From Lycium barbarum (taxonomy: Eukaryota > Streptophyta > Magnoliopsida > Solanales > Solanaceae): DNA of 64,000 bases. Both the position numbers and the translations under genes were made by a program. The stretch spans positions 44,538,950 to 44,602,949 of the forward strand of contig NC_083348.1 in the NCBI RefSeq assembly GCF_019175385.1, given 5' to 3'. Shown in pieces: positions 23,564 through 33,934 of this stretch (the first letter of the stretch is position 1; each line of letters opens with the position of its first letter). The notes under the pieces were generated by a model that was not told where the DNA came from, ran no database searches, and saw only the letters and a list, made by a program, of their open reading frames with translations.

Positions 23564-24327
23564 GTATGTGAGGCTAGTCCGCTTCTTTCAAAGGCATGAC
23601 TTCTATATTATGATTTCTTTTCTATATTTCCATGACCTTCTTACATCCTAAAAGATGAAAGTTAAAGATTCTTAAGAGCTTCTTATGAGATAGAGATGAG
23701 ATATGTTCCATGATAATGATGCTATGATGATCTTGATAATCTTATCTTTATGCTTTCATTGATGTTACTTCGTGTTGTTATCTCACCTCATGATATTAGT
23801 TTCTTCAAGGTGACACATAGTGATGATGATTATTCCATAACGTAATCAGAGGTTCCCGACCTTACGACACTCCGATAGAGTTACAGTTTTTACTTGAGCT
23901 CCCATGCATGCTTTAGATTGTGTATATGTAAGATTACACCATGCCTAATTGGTCGGGTAGTCACGACTACGACAGGCGTAGTGGGAAGCTATGATGATAA
24001 TTACACCGTGCCTAATTAGCCGGGCAGACACCACAAGTGGACAGCTTGAGATGTCTACCCCGGATGCGGGAGGTCCGGATGCGAGCTAATGATGATTACA
24101 CCATACCTATATGGACAGGCAGTTTATATATGTATACGTGATATGAGGTTGTTTATTATGAAAGTTAGCATGCATGATTCTGCCCGAAGAGGCAATCAGT
24201 TATAGGTTATCTCTTCATCTCATGTTCTCTTACTTCTTTATTATGTTGACATACATGCCTTACATACTCAGTACATTGGTCATACTGACGTCCTTTTCTT
24301 TTATGGACGTTGTGTTCATGCCCACAG
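23564..24327 (+). other. Predicted leader intron 2 (C 5' LTR)
   Basis: 764 nt from AAAG|GTATGT to CCCACAG|GT, with branch-point consensus TACTGAC whose A lies 39 nt before the acceptor, and a pyrimidine-rich stretch between. An ACGTCC/GGACGT stem sits between branch point and acceptor. Prediction based on consensus and on conservation in the other LTRs. Confidence 0.55.
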
Positions 24328-24615
24328 GTAGGTAGGGAGACGGTACAGACGCTTAGGAGCTTACTCAGCAGATTTGTAGGAGCAGCCCACTACTCCGGAG
24401 GTGCAACCTATTGGTATATTCTTTTGTGTATATATTTGGGGGCATGGCGGTGTCCTGTCCCGTCCTCATGATCTCAGTACTCTAGTTAGAGGCTCGTAGA
24501 TACTTATGTGTGGGTAGCACATGTTATGAGACTTCTTCAGTGTATATTTTGTGCATCATTTTGTAGCCTCGTAGGCATATGCACAGGTTTCTGAATCTAA
24601 AGTAAGAAAATATGA

Positions 24616-25340
24616 GTGCTCGGGAGTATAGTATTTGCTTCAATTCATTGGCCCAGTATGCTCCGACCATGGTGGCCGATATGGGAGACCGAGTGCATCA
24701 ATTTGTGAGTGGCTTAGGGCCACATTTGATCAAAGACTATTTGACAGCTTCACTCTAGGAAGGGATGGATATTTCCCGTATTCAGGCTCACGCTCAAAAT
24801 TTGGAAGAGCAACAGTAGCCGCAAAGGGGTGAGCGTGATATGGACAGAAGGCATAGTAAGAGGGCTAGATCTGCCGGTGCTAGTAGCGAGTATAGAGAGG
24901 GCCAAAGGCAACAATACTCTAGATATTCAGGCTAGTCTGCAGATAGTGTACCTCTTCGATTTGGGGGCAGGAGATTTGACCGCCCTACTTATTCAGGACA
25001 GGGTCAGAGCTCTAGTGTTCCGGGTTCGCAGTTTGGAGGTGATTCTAGTCAGAGGAGACCACCGGTACCGCGATGCCGCCAGTGTGGTAGATTACATTCA
25101 AGTCAGTGTTGCCAAGGCTCAGATGCTTGTTATGCCTGTGGCCAGATTGGGCATATGATGCGTGATTGCCCATCGATGAGTGGTAGAGTTGGGGCCCAGC
25201 CTATAGGATCAGTAGTCGGTTCCTCTTCATCCGTACGCCTTGTAGGGCAGGCTCCCCAGATTTTAGCAGGTCATGGTAGGGGCAGAGGGGTAGTATCTAG
25301 TTCAGGTGGCTCTCAGCCCCGTATTTATGCTTTAGCCTGA
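24616..25340 (+). pseudogene. gag: Gag C-terminal part of element C
   Basis: Begins inside Gag at REYSICFNSLAQYAP, right after the LTR-to-gag deletion, so the N-terminal half and the start codon are gone. Zinc knuckles: CRQCGRLHSSQC and CYACGQIGHMMRDC, the second canonical. Stops occur after TASL, after EEQQ, in the SRYSG stretch, and at 25338-25340 just before the protease. Confidence 0.88.
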
Positions 25341-25940
25341 CGCCAGGATCGTAAGTCCTCCCCTGATGTGGTTACGGGTATACTATCCATTTTCTCTCAT
25401 GATGTTTATGCCCTGATCGATCCGGGTTTTACCTTATCGGATATCACTCCTTATAATACTGGTCGTATTGGGGTGAAACCCTAGCCAATTAAATCTTTTG
25501 AGGTGTCTACTCCTGCTGGTGACCCGGTAATAGCTAGACAAGTATATAGAAATTGTGTGATTGTGGCATGTGATCATCAAACAACAACTGATTTGATTGA
25601 GCTAGAAATGTTAGATTTCGATGTTATTATGGGCATGGATTGGTTAGCTCCTTGTTATGCTAATGTGGATTGCAGAACCAAGATGGTTCGATTCCAATTC
25701 CCAGGATAACTAGTGCTTGAATAGAAAGGTAACACAGTGTCTTCAAGGGGTAGGTTTATTTCCTATCTCAAAGAGAGAAAGATGATTGCAAAAGGCTATA
25801 TCTATCATTTGGTCCGGGTTCATGACACCGAAGCAAAGCCGCCAACTCTTCAATCAGTCCCGGTAGTAAATGAGTTTCCGGATGTATTTCCAGATGAACT
25901 TCCAGGCCTTCCACCGAAACGGAAGATTGATTTTACTATC
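25341..25940 (+). pseudogene. pol: Protease and linker of element C
   Basis: Protease with LIDPGFTLSD, so the usual Ser after DPG is Phe, followed by the MDWLAPCYANVDC linker and [14 protein letters not shown], which precede RT. Stops at 25483, after QFPG and in the next few codons. Inactive by any reading. Confidence 0.88.
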
Positions 25941-26760
25941 GATGTGTTGCCGGACACCGAGCCCATATCTATTCCTCCTTATAGAATGGCTCCTGCAGAA
26001 TTGAAAGAGTTAAAGGCACAACTGAACGATTTGCTCGAGAAGGGATTTATTAGACCAGTTCATCGCCATGGGGAGCACATGTCTTGTTTGTAAGAAAGAA
26101 AGATGGCTCCCTACGAATGTGAATTGACTATAGACAGTTGAACAAGGTGACGATTAAAAATAAATATCTTCTTCCGAGAATCGACGATTTGTTTGATCAA
26201 TTACAAGATGCTAAGTGGTTTTCAAATATTGACTTGAGATCGGGATATCATCAAGGGAGTGTTAGAGAAAAAGATAATCCGAAGACGGCTTTCAGAACCA
26301 GATATGGTCATTATGAATTTTGGGTTATCTCATTTGGCTTGACTAACACTCCGGTAGTGTTTATGAATTTGATGAATAATGTATTCAGGACTTTTCTAGA
26401 TCTATTTGTGATCATGTTTATCAATGATATTCTAGTATATTATCGGTCAGAAATGGAGCATGCAGATCATTTGCGTATTGTCATTGGAATTCTTCGGACT
26501 CGAGAATTATATGCAAAAATTTTCAAAATATGATTTCTGGTTGAATTCTGTGACTTTTCTTGGCCAAATTATCTCAGTTGACGACATTCGAGTGGATACT
26601 CAGAAAATTGAAGCCGTGAAGACTTGGCCAAGGCCTACAATGCCTAAAGAGGTCCGTAGCTTTCTGGGATTAGCAGGTTACTATAGAAGATTCGTAGAAA
26701 GATTTTCTTCTATTTCAGCACCATTGACGGAGCTAACTTAGAAATTAGCAAAATTTCAGT
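25941..26760 (+). pseudogene. pol: Reverse transcriptase of element C
   Basis: Starts around [15 protein letters not shown] frameshift near 26075 breaks the fingers; then [40 protein letters not shown]. The catalytic box reads FINDILVY (codons 26417-26428): the first of the paired Asp residues is Asn, which should abolish polymerisation. A second frameshift follows at about 26525, then the thumb [10 protein letters not shown] and [11 protein letters not shown]. Confidence 0.93.
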
Positions 26761-27225
26761 GGATCAATGCTAGTGAGCGTAGCTTCCAGGAATTGAAATA
26801 TAGATTGACTTCAGCCCCAGTCCTGACACTTCCAGAAAGATCAAAAGTTTATGTTGTTTATTATGATGCCTCCGGTGTTGGGTTGGGCTGTGTGTTGATG
26901 CAACACAGTAAATTCATTACCTATGCTTCCAGGCAGTTGCGGAAACATGTGAAGAATTACCCGACCCATGACCTCGAACTAGCTACGGTTATTTATGCAC
27001 TGAAGAAATGGAGACATTATTTATATGGCGTTCACGTTGATATTTACACAGATCATAAGAGTCTCCAATATATATTCAAGCAGAACGAGTTGAATTTGCG
27101 ACAGAGGCAATGGCTAGAGCTATTGAACGACTATGATGTGAGTATCTTATATCATCCTGGGAAGGCAAATGTGGTGGCTGACACTCTTAGCTGTAAATCT
27201 ATGGGCAGCTTATGTGTTGTTCAGT
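26761..27225 (+). pseudogene. pol: RNase H of element C
   Basis: Mostly open stretch with [45 protein letters not shown] and [13 protein letters not shown], covering the acidic residues of the Ty3/gypsy RNase H. A TAG at 26740 separates it from RT, and another stop ends it at 27227. Confidence 0.9.
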
Positions 27226-27239
27226 AGGAGAAGAAATAA

Positions 27240-28610
27240 TTAGTCTGTGAGCTTCATCAGTTAAGAATTAGTTTATGAGCTTCATCAGTTAGCTAGCCTA
27301 GGAGTTCGTTTAATCGACTCGGGCGATGCAGGAGTTGCTGTACATAACCCAGTTGTTTCATCCTTAGATATGAAAGTGAAAGGGTGCCAATATAAGGATC
27401 CCAAGTTGAGTCACTATCGAGATACGCTTCCTCAGAAAGAGAAGTCACCATTTGAGGTTTCTGTAGTTGGAGTTCTCAGGTACCGAGGCAGGCTATATGT
27501 TCCAGATATTGAAGGACTATGTCGTCAGATTCTGGAAGAAGCTCATTACTCCCGTTATTCTATTCACCCAGGAGCGACAAAGATGTACCATGATCTCAAG
27601 TTAATATATTGGTGGGATGAGATGAAGAAGGATATAGTAGAGTTTGTCGCTAATTCCCAAATTGCCAACAAGTGAAAATTGAGCATCAAAAGCCAAGAGG
27701 ATTGTTGCAAGCTATGGAAATTTCAAGTTGGAAATGGGAAGTGATCAATATAGATTTTATCGTAGATTTTCCCCGTTCTCGGTGTAAGTACGAATCTATA
27801 TGGGTGGTTGTTGATAGACTCACGAAATTAGCCAGTTTCTTCCAGCCAGAACTATATACTCAGCAAAAGATTATGCAAGGCTGTATCTTAAGGAGATAGT
27901 GCAACTCCATGGTGTCCTAATATCCCTTATCACAGATAGAGGGGCACAATTTACAGCTAAATTCTGAAAGTCTTTTCAAGAAGGTTTGGGAACTCAAGTA
28001 AGACTCAGCACAACATTTCACCCACAGACGAATGGACAAGCTGAACGCACTATTCATACCTTAAAGGATATGTTGCAGGCATGTGTATTAGACTTCGGAG
28101 GTAATTGGGATGAACATTTGCCACTAATCGAATTTGCCTATAAGAACAGTTATCATTCTAGCATCCAGATGGCTCCGTATAAAGCTCTGTATGGAAGGAA
28201 GTTTAGATCGCCAATTGAATGGTTTGAAGTCAGAGAGACACAACTCATAGGTCCAGAATGGGTTCAGCATGTGATGGAACAGATCAAGCTTATCAGAGAC
28301 CGATTGTTGAAAGCCCAAAGTCGCCAAAAGTCTTATGCAGACAGTCGTCAATGAAACTTGGAATTCCAAGTTAATGATTGGATATTCCTAATGGTGTCGC
28401 CGATGAAAGGTGTAATGAGATTTGGCAAGAAGGGCAAGCTTAGTCCTCGATATATTGGACCCTATAAGATTGTGTGTAAGGTAGGCCAAGTTGCTTATGA
28501 ACTAGACCTACCTCCAGAGCTCGAATCAGTCCATCCAGTTTTTCACGTGTCGATGCTCCGTAAGTGTGTTGGAGATCCTTCCAGAATCGTGCTTGTAGAT
28601 GATGTTCAAG
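27240..28610 (+). pseudogene. pol: Integrase of element C
   Basis: Zinc domain HPGATKMYHDL with its CxxC lost to a frameshift near 27655, then WKWEVINIDFIVDFP and LITDRGAQFTAKF for two catalytic Asp, and TNGQAERTIHTLKDM with the Glu. The C-terminal part has GWxxP-like features (RFGKKGKLSPRYIGPY, YELDLPPELESVHPVFHVSML). Interrupted by several stops and at least two frameshifts. Confidence 0.92.
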
Positions 28611-28618
28611 TTACATAG

Positions 28619-28826
28619 AAGTTGTCTTATGAAGAGGTACCCATTGCTATACTGGATAGGCAAGTGCGGAAACTCAGGAACAAGGAGGTAGCCTCAGTTA
28701 AGGTCTTGTGGAGAAATAATAACCGAGAGAAAAATGACTTGGGAAGAAGAAGAAGATATGAAGTCCAAATATCCGCAGTTATTTCCACCCCCGGAAGAGA
28801 TTCAAGATGAGACATTATTGCCCTAA
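28619..28826 (+). pseudogene. pol: Chromodomain-like C-terminus of element C
   Basis: PIAILDRQVRKLRNKEVASV, VLWRNN, then (after a one-base frame change near 28730) a WEEEEDMKSKYPQLFP tail ending in TAA at 28824-28826. This resembles the integrase chromodomain tail of plant Tekay/Del chromoviruses, which targets insertion to heterochromatin. Clade assignment is from motif memory. Confidence 0.75.
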
Positions 28827-28993
28827 GGTACGTAATGCTTTCTCTTAATGCTTTTGGCCGTGTGTGGCCATATTTTCTTGTTATTGTTGTTGTAGCCCTA
28901 TGAGGCGATGTTATTTGGGTTGTTGTGACAGGATGCTAGTGCCATATTATAGGGAAAACTCTAGCGAAATTTCTATAGAATTCCCGAGAACTC

Positions 28994-29028
28994 AACATTC
29001 GAGGACGCATGTTCTTAAATGGGGAGAA
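28994..29028 (+). other. Hairpin plus polypurine tract (C)
   Basis: Inverted repeat AACATTCG-AGGA-CGCATGTT at 28994-29013, followed by the polypurine tract (TAAATGGGGAGAA) directly before the 3' LTR. The purine run primes plus-strand synthesis in this family. The inverted repeat is shared with B and G; see findings. Confidence 0.75.
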
Positions 29029-30311
29029 TGTTACACCTCGAACATTTCGGGTTGTCGTGCGGTGAATAGACTAATGCAAGTTAAGTCGTACGCGATGTCC
29101 CTAAAAGTAGGAAGGGATACTTAACGATTCAAATTAAGATTCCAAGGACATTTGAGGCAAGCGAAGAAGGTTCGTCGAAGAAAGTAAAGTATAAGTTGTG
29201 TTCAGAAGGGTTTTGTAACAACCGAGCTAATGTTGATTTAGCAATGTCTTGAGGAAAGGTTATAAGGCTCCTTAGATGGTTGATGAAGTATTATACAAGT
29301 GCCAAGAAGGTTCCACGAGGATTGGAAGTCAACCGAATCAACGAGTACAATTCCGGAAAAAAGGTGAGTTATACAACCACTTATACGATTCGTATAACTT
29401 ATACGATCTGTATAAGGCACCGTATACCCTGTCCAGAGAAAGTTCCTCCACTGTAAGTATTATACGATCACTTATATGGACCATATAAGTGTCCGTATAA
29501 AACCCAACGGGCAGCTTTTAAATTTTATATAAGGAGGACACAAGTTCTTATTTTTCATTTCACTAATTCTCCACACTTCAAGAGAGCTATAGAATATTCC
29601 ATATACCATACCAACACATATCCAACAGAAAGCAAAGATTAAGCACCAAGAATCAAGAGAATTAAGTGTGTGGGTGCTCACTAGGGTTGATACATGTCAA
29701 GAATTTCTTTAGTATTGAAGTTGGGGTTTTTCTCAAGTGGAATATCTTCATCCAAAGATCATTCCTACACAATCAAAGGTGAGTTTTTCATCTATTTCAT
29801 GTTATTACAAGTATTGAGTGGTTGAAAGACTTGGATTAGAGAAGAAAGTAGAATATGGAGCCCAATTATGGAAATAATGGTATTTTGAATAGTAAATTAA
29901 TTTGAGTCATGATTCTTAGTATGAGATGTGTATAATATCATTATGAATGATGCTAGTGACATTGAGGAATTATTATGTGAAGAACGAATATGGTGTTGTA
30001 TTGTACTCATAGTTATGGATGATTTGAAGGTGAATTTGACAAGCGAACAATATTTAACTTGAGAAATCTGTTGTTTATGATATTATGCGTGTCGCTATTG
30101 ATGTTTGGGAGTTGTTATATTATATGGAGGAAGCTGTTGAAACAAAGGAAATGATGCCCAATTTTCATTAGCTCTTAGTCGTCGTAGCTTAGCCTTAATC
30201 ATGTTCCTAACTATCTAATGTAGTACGAATTCTCTTGAATGTAGAGTTATGAGCTTGGATGGAAAACGCCTAGTCTTTAAAGAGGCATAAAGGTATGAAA
30301 GGCTAGTCCCC
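29029..30311 (+). mobile_element. 3' LTR of element C, first part
   Basis: TGTTACACCTCG start, palindrome cluster (29365-29500), TATA box (29526-29532), donor AAAG|GTGAGT (exon end 29778), acceptor AATGTAG|A (30244), 48-nt exon (30245-30292), donor AAAG|GTATGA (last consensus base lost). Interrupted at the tcccc target site by element B; continues at 42117. Confidence 0.9.
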
Positions 30312-30713
30312 TGTTGTAGTCCGTATTTTGTACGTTCGGATATTTCGAGGTAGTCGTGGTAGGTTAAGGAAATGACCATCTTCCAAAATTATTTTAATGT
30401 ACAAGTTGGTTATGAATATTATTTATGAATACTATTAGTATGGAAATATTGAGAAAGGCTAAGGGTAAAAACGGAAATTCACGAAGTGGTTCATGGTAAT
30501 ATTGTGGAAGGCTAGGGGCAAAATGGGAATTTCACAAAATATTCATGAAGGTTCTTGAAGGGGCCATGTTGGCCGTGTGGCATGTGTGGTATATGTCCAC
30601 ATTTTATTTAATGGGGACTAAAGCTTACATAAAAAGACACTTAGTCTTCTTTGTTTAATTTCAAGAAACTTCAAGAAAAATAGAGAAGGGGACATGTGGC
30701 CACCCTTGTATGG

Positions 30714-30753
<40 letters not shown>

Positions 30754-30988
30754 GGCCACTTTATTCATCAATTTAATTTAGGAAGTTGGAGAGAAAAAAA
30801 AAAGAAGGGGGTGTTCGGCCATGGTGGCCGAACATGAGCTATGGGGAGTGATCAATGAAGAATTATTTCCCTCTAGTATTTCCACCAAATGGAAGGTCCT
30901 CATTAACATGAAGGAGTTGTTGGAGCAAGCCAAGCATTTATTGAGTGATTTACAAACCCTAGCTAAGCTAAGAGGTTAGATGAAGAAG

Positions 30989-31764
30989 GTATGTGCTCAA
31001 TCTTCTATTCATGTGTTATAGATGATTGTGAGTGTCAAAGTATGTGGAAATGGATGAAATTCATGAAATATGTATATGTATGGTGTTGGCCAAATAAGAG
31101 GGGTGTTGGTAAGATGTGATGAATTAATTTTATTTAGTAGTTTGATTGTTGTGTTGTGGATTCCATGATGTAAAATGAAGGTTTGGTAGCTTGAAATGAA
31201 ATTGAAATCATTTGTCCATTATTGAAGAAGTTAATGTGACGTTAGTGTGGTTTCTTATAATTGTAAGAATAAATTTGATAATGTATGGGTTGTGAATATA
31301 ATTCATGAATTTGGAAATGAGACATGTGTTGGAAGATTGTAAGTTGGGTTGTTTGTGATTGAATTTGAAAGAAAGAAATAGGTTGTTATTGTTCTTGTTG
31401 AATTTTGAAGGTGTCGGGTGAAGTAGTATGTTGAGTGAGTCGTTTTGAATGTTATGTGAATTGAATTGAATATATAAATGAAATGTCGTTGAAATGTATG
31501 ACAAAGGTTGTTAATGTTAGAATGCGTCTTGAATTGATTGTTGATGTTGTTGGCACGATTGTTGGTATTGTTGTTGATAGTTTGGCCGAGTTAAATTCTC
31601 GGATTGTTGATTGATGATTTAGGCCGAGTTAGATTCTCAGGGATGGTATATTTATAGGGGAGATGCTGCCGAAATTTTGGCAGATCATAAGTGAATTTAT
31701 TTGAAGGATTAAGACAAGTATATGATGCTGAGTCTAATGATTTTGTCAATCTTCTTGAATGTAG
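30989..31764 (+). other. Predicted leader intron 1 (B 5' LTR)
   Basis: 776 nt from GAAG|GTATGT to TCTTGAATGTAG|A. Same boundaries in the 3' LTR (36633-37405) with donor GTAGGT. Removing it would delete many upstream ATGs from the leader. Prediction only. Confidence 0.5.
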
Positions 31765-31817
31765 ACTAGCGATAGCAAGCTTGGACAGTTAAGCGTAGCT
31801 AATAGGATGTGGAGCAG

Positions 31818-32842
31818 GTATGTTAAGGCTCGTTCCTTTCTTTCAAAGGCATGATTTCAATGTTATGGCTTCATAAATGTTTCCATATCTTCCTTATTTC
31901 CAAAAGTTAGACGTTTATGATTTCAAGGCATGATTTCTTTTCCCGATAACCCGTAAATGTTTTCCAAAGTGTCCATATTTTTCCAAAATAGAGGTTTATG
32001 ATTTTGTAAGCTCTTATGGCAACAACGATGGATATGTTTTACAATGACAATGATGATGTCAAGGATGAGAATACGTCTACGATGGCTATGATGAAAATGA
32101 TTTTATGTTTAATGGTTTTTTTTTTTTTTGCAAGGGGCAATGTCCATAACTTTCTTATACTAACTCGGATTGACTCGAAACGTGGTTATGATCTTATTCT
32201 ATGTTCACTTAACGCTGTTATTCGTTGATAGTCTCACCTTATAATAATTGTTCCTTCAGGGTGAGATAAGGCCACGATGATTATTCCATAATATAATCGG
32301 AGGTTACTGACCTTACGTCACACCAATAGATACATGACTTTCTTTGGGCTCTCTTGCATGCTGCTTATATGATATATGTATATGTATATGGGGAATATGG
32401 GAAAGGGCCAGAGCGTTATATACGCGTAACCACCTGATCAGTTGGTATCAGAGTCGGTGGTGGGGCAAATCTCAGCAAGAACGCTGAGTCCCAGAGTGGG
32501 GGGTGAGTATAAGCTTGCCTTAGGCAAATCCCACATCGGTTAATATGCCCGGACGCGGGACATATGTGGGGGAGCCGACGTTGTTCGGCGCTATGATATG
32601 TTTTATTTTCTATGTATATGAACAAGAAATGTTTTTCAAAGAAAGCTAAGCATGCATGGCATCCGCCCGAAGAGGCACTCAGATGTACAGGTTACTCCTT
32701 ACCTCATGATATGCTCTATATTTCCATCATGTTATTATTCATAATTACATCCCTTACTATGTTACTATTCATGCCTTACATACTCAGTACATTGCTCGTA
32801 CTGAACCCCATGTCTTCGGGGGCTGCGTTTCATGCCGCGCAG
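31818..32842 (+). other. Predicted leader intron 2 (B 5' LTR)
   Basis: 1025 nt from GCAG|GTATGT to GCGCAG|GT. Branch-point A at 32804, 38 nt before the acceptor, with CCCC/GGGG arms between. In the 3' LTR solo LTR M lies inside this intron. Prediction only. Confidence 0.55.
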
Positions 32843-33247
32843 GTACACCCAGATGAGTAGAAGCTATTATATAAGATGTTCCAGCGGAGTTGGCAAGCTC
32901 CATTTGCTCTGGAGTGTTGCCGGGTCAGAGTACTATGCTATGATGTCTTGTTCGAAGTTAGAGACTTTGCAGACAGAGTCGTGGGTGTTGTATGCTAGTC
33001 TTGAAAGCGGCTTCACTAGCCGATGTGTCTATATATATATTATGTTATAGATTCCACATGACCACAGATTTTGTTTGATTTTAGAACAACGAAAGAAAGA
33101 TTCTGAAAGCTCAACTATGTTTTTCATTTCTTATTGATGTAAGAGTCTAAAGAGATCAAGTATGTAATAAGAGTCAGCGGGTTCGCTCGGCTCCTAATAT
33201 GGGGTCGGGTGCCCATCACACCCTAGTAAGGTTGGGGTGTGAGAAAG

Positions 33248-33259
33248 TGGTATCAGAGC
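33248..33259 (+). other. Primer binding site (B)
   Basis: Exact TGGTATCAGAGC, 3 nt after the LTR end; initiator-Met tRNA type. Confidence 0.93.
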
Positions 33260-33302
33260 AGGTCGTCCTAGGGGTTGTCTGCAAAGTCGTGTTCAGTAGA
33301 GT

Positions 33303-33342
33303 CCTGTTTATGGGTGTGAAGCCGGCCACATTTATAAACAGG
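33303..33342 (+). other. Leader hairpin with palindromic loop (B)
   Basis: A perfect 9-bp outer stem (CCTGTTTAT with ATAAACAGG), three G-T pairs, and TGTG/CACA close the 8-nt loop AAGCCGGC at 33319-33326. The loop hexamer GCCGGC is self-complementary but unlike the GTGCAC of A, H and G. Same loop length and same two-base lead before the palindrome. It starts 44 nt after the primer site. Confidence 0.72.
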
Positions 33343-33385
33343 AGGCTGCAGGGCACCTAAGAATCATTGACCTTCTTTTTGTCTT

Positions 33386-33403
33386 AGATCGTGCGATAGA
33401 GCC
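33386..33403 (+). other. Second conserved leader motif (B)
   Basis: AGATCGTGCGATAGAGCC, as in A, H and G. It persists in an element with no coding capacity, so it probably acts as RNA or DNA rather than coding for protein. Confidence 0.5.
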
Positions 33404-33934
33404 AAGTCATAGGGGATGATATTCCTTATTTAAGCCTTACGTATGACGGACGAAGATGAGCGGCGATATGGAAAGTCACAGGGGTAAGTACTCATATATT
33501 TGTTCTGTTACCTGGAACTGGAAGCTCTGGATAGCTAGAATGTGTTATATAGCCGTATGTTCTGTGAGGTATTGTCGATATCTGCTGCATACAGATTTTG
33601 AATAGTAAGAATGGTAAGGAGACTCTACCAGAATTGCTGGGTACGCCCAACAGGAAGAAGCGTGGAAAGGAAATACTTTAAATAGGCAATAAGTGAGATG
33701 CGATGTTTCAGAAAGGTTATGGATTTGGCATGGCGATGAAGGTGCGCCCACTACCATCGGAAATCTGGGAATCTAGGACAGAAGGCAGTGATATACGAAG
33801 GTAAAGGGTAAATATTGAGGACTGAAAAGGGTAAAATAGTAATTGTAAAGAGAAAGACGTGTTACAAAAATGTCTCGGAATTTATAAGACTTCGACTTGC
33901 TCCAGATCATGTAATAAAGGTCATGCGAGGAGAT

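Larger units (their letters stand above)
22299..24585 (+). mobile_element. 5' LTR of element C
   Basis: Best complete example of the leader architecture. TATA box TATATAA at 22797-22803; donor AAAG|GTGATT (exon end 23049; the 3' LTR has the stronger GTGAGT); CTGCCC motif near 23425; acceptor TGAATGTAG|A (23515); 48-nt exon (23516-23563); donor AAAG|GTATGT; branch point TACTGAC (24283-24289); acceptor CCCACAG|GT (CAG ends 24327). The last 170 bp or so, compared with 43132-43309, are deleted. Confidence 0.85.
30312..33244 (+). mobile_element. 5' LTR of element B
   Basis: 2933 bp, TGTTGTAGTCCG to GTGTGAGA (the terminal CA has become GA; the 3' LTR keeps GTGTGACA). Donor AAG|GTATGT (exon end 30988), GGGAGATGCTGCCG motif (31657-31680), acceptor AATGTAG|A (31764), 53-nt exon (31765-31817), donor GCAG|GTATGT, branch point TACTGAA (32799-32805), acceptor GCGCAG|GT (CAG ends 32842). 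A (TA)n run at 30718-30744 takes the TATA position. Confidence 0.9.
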
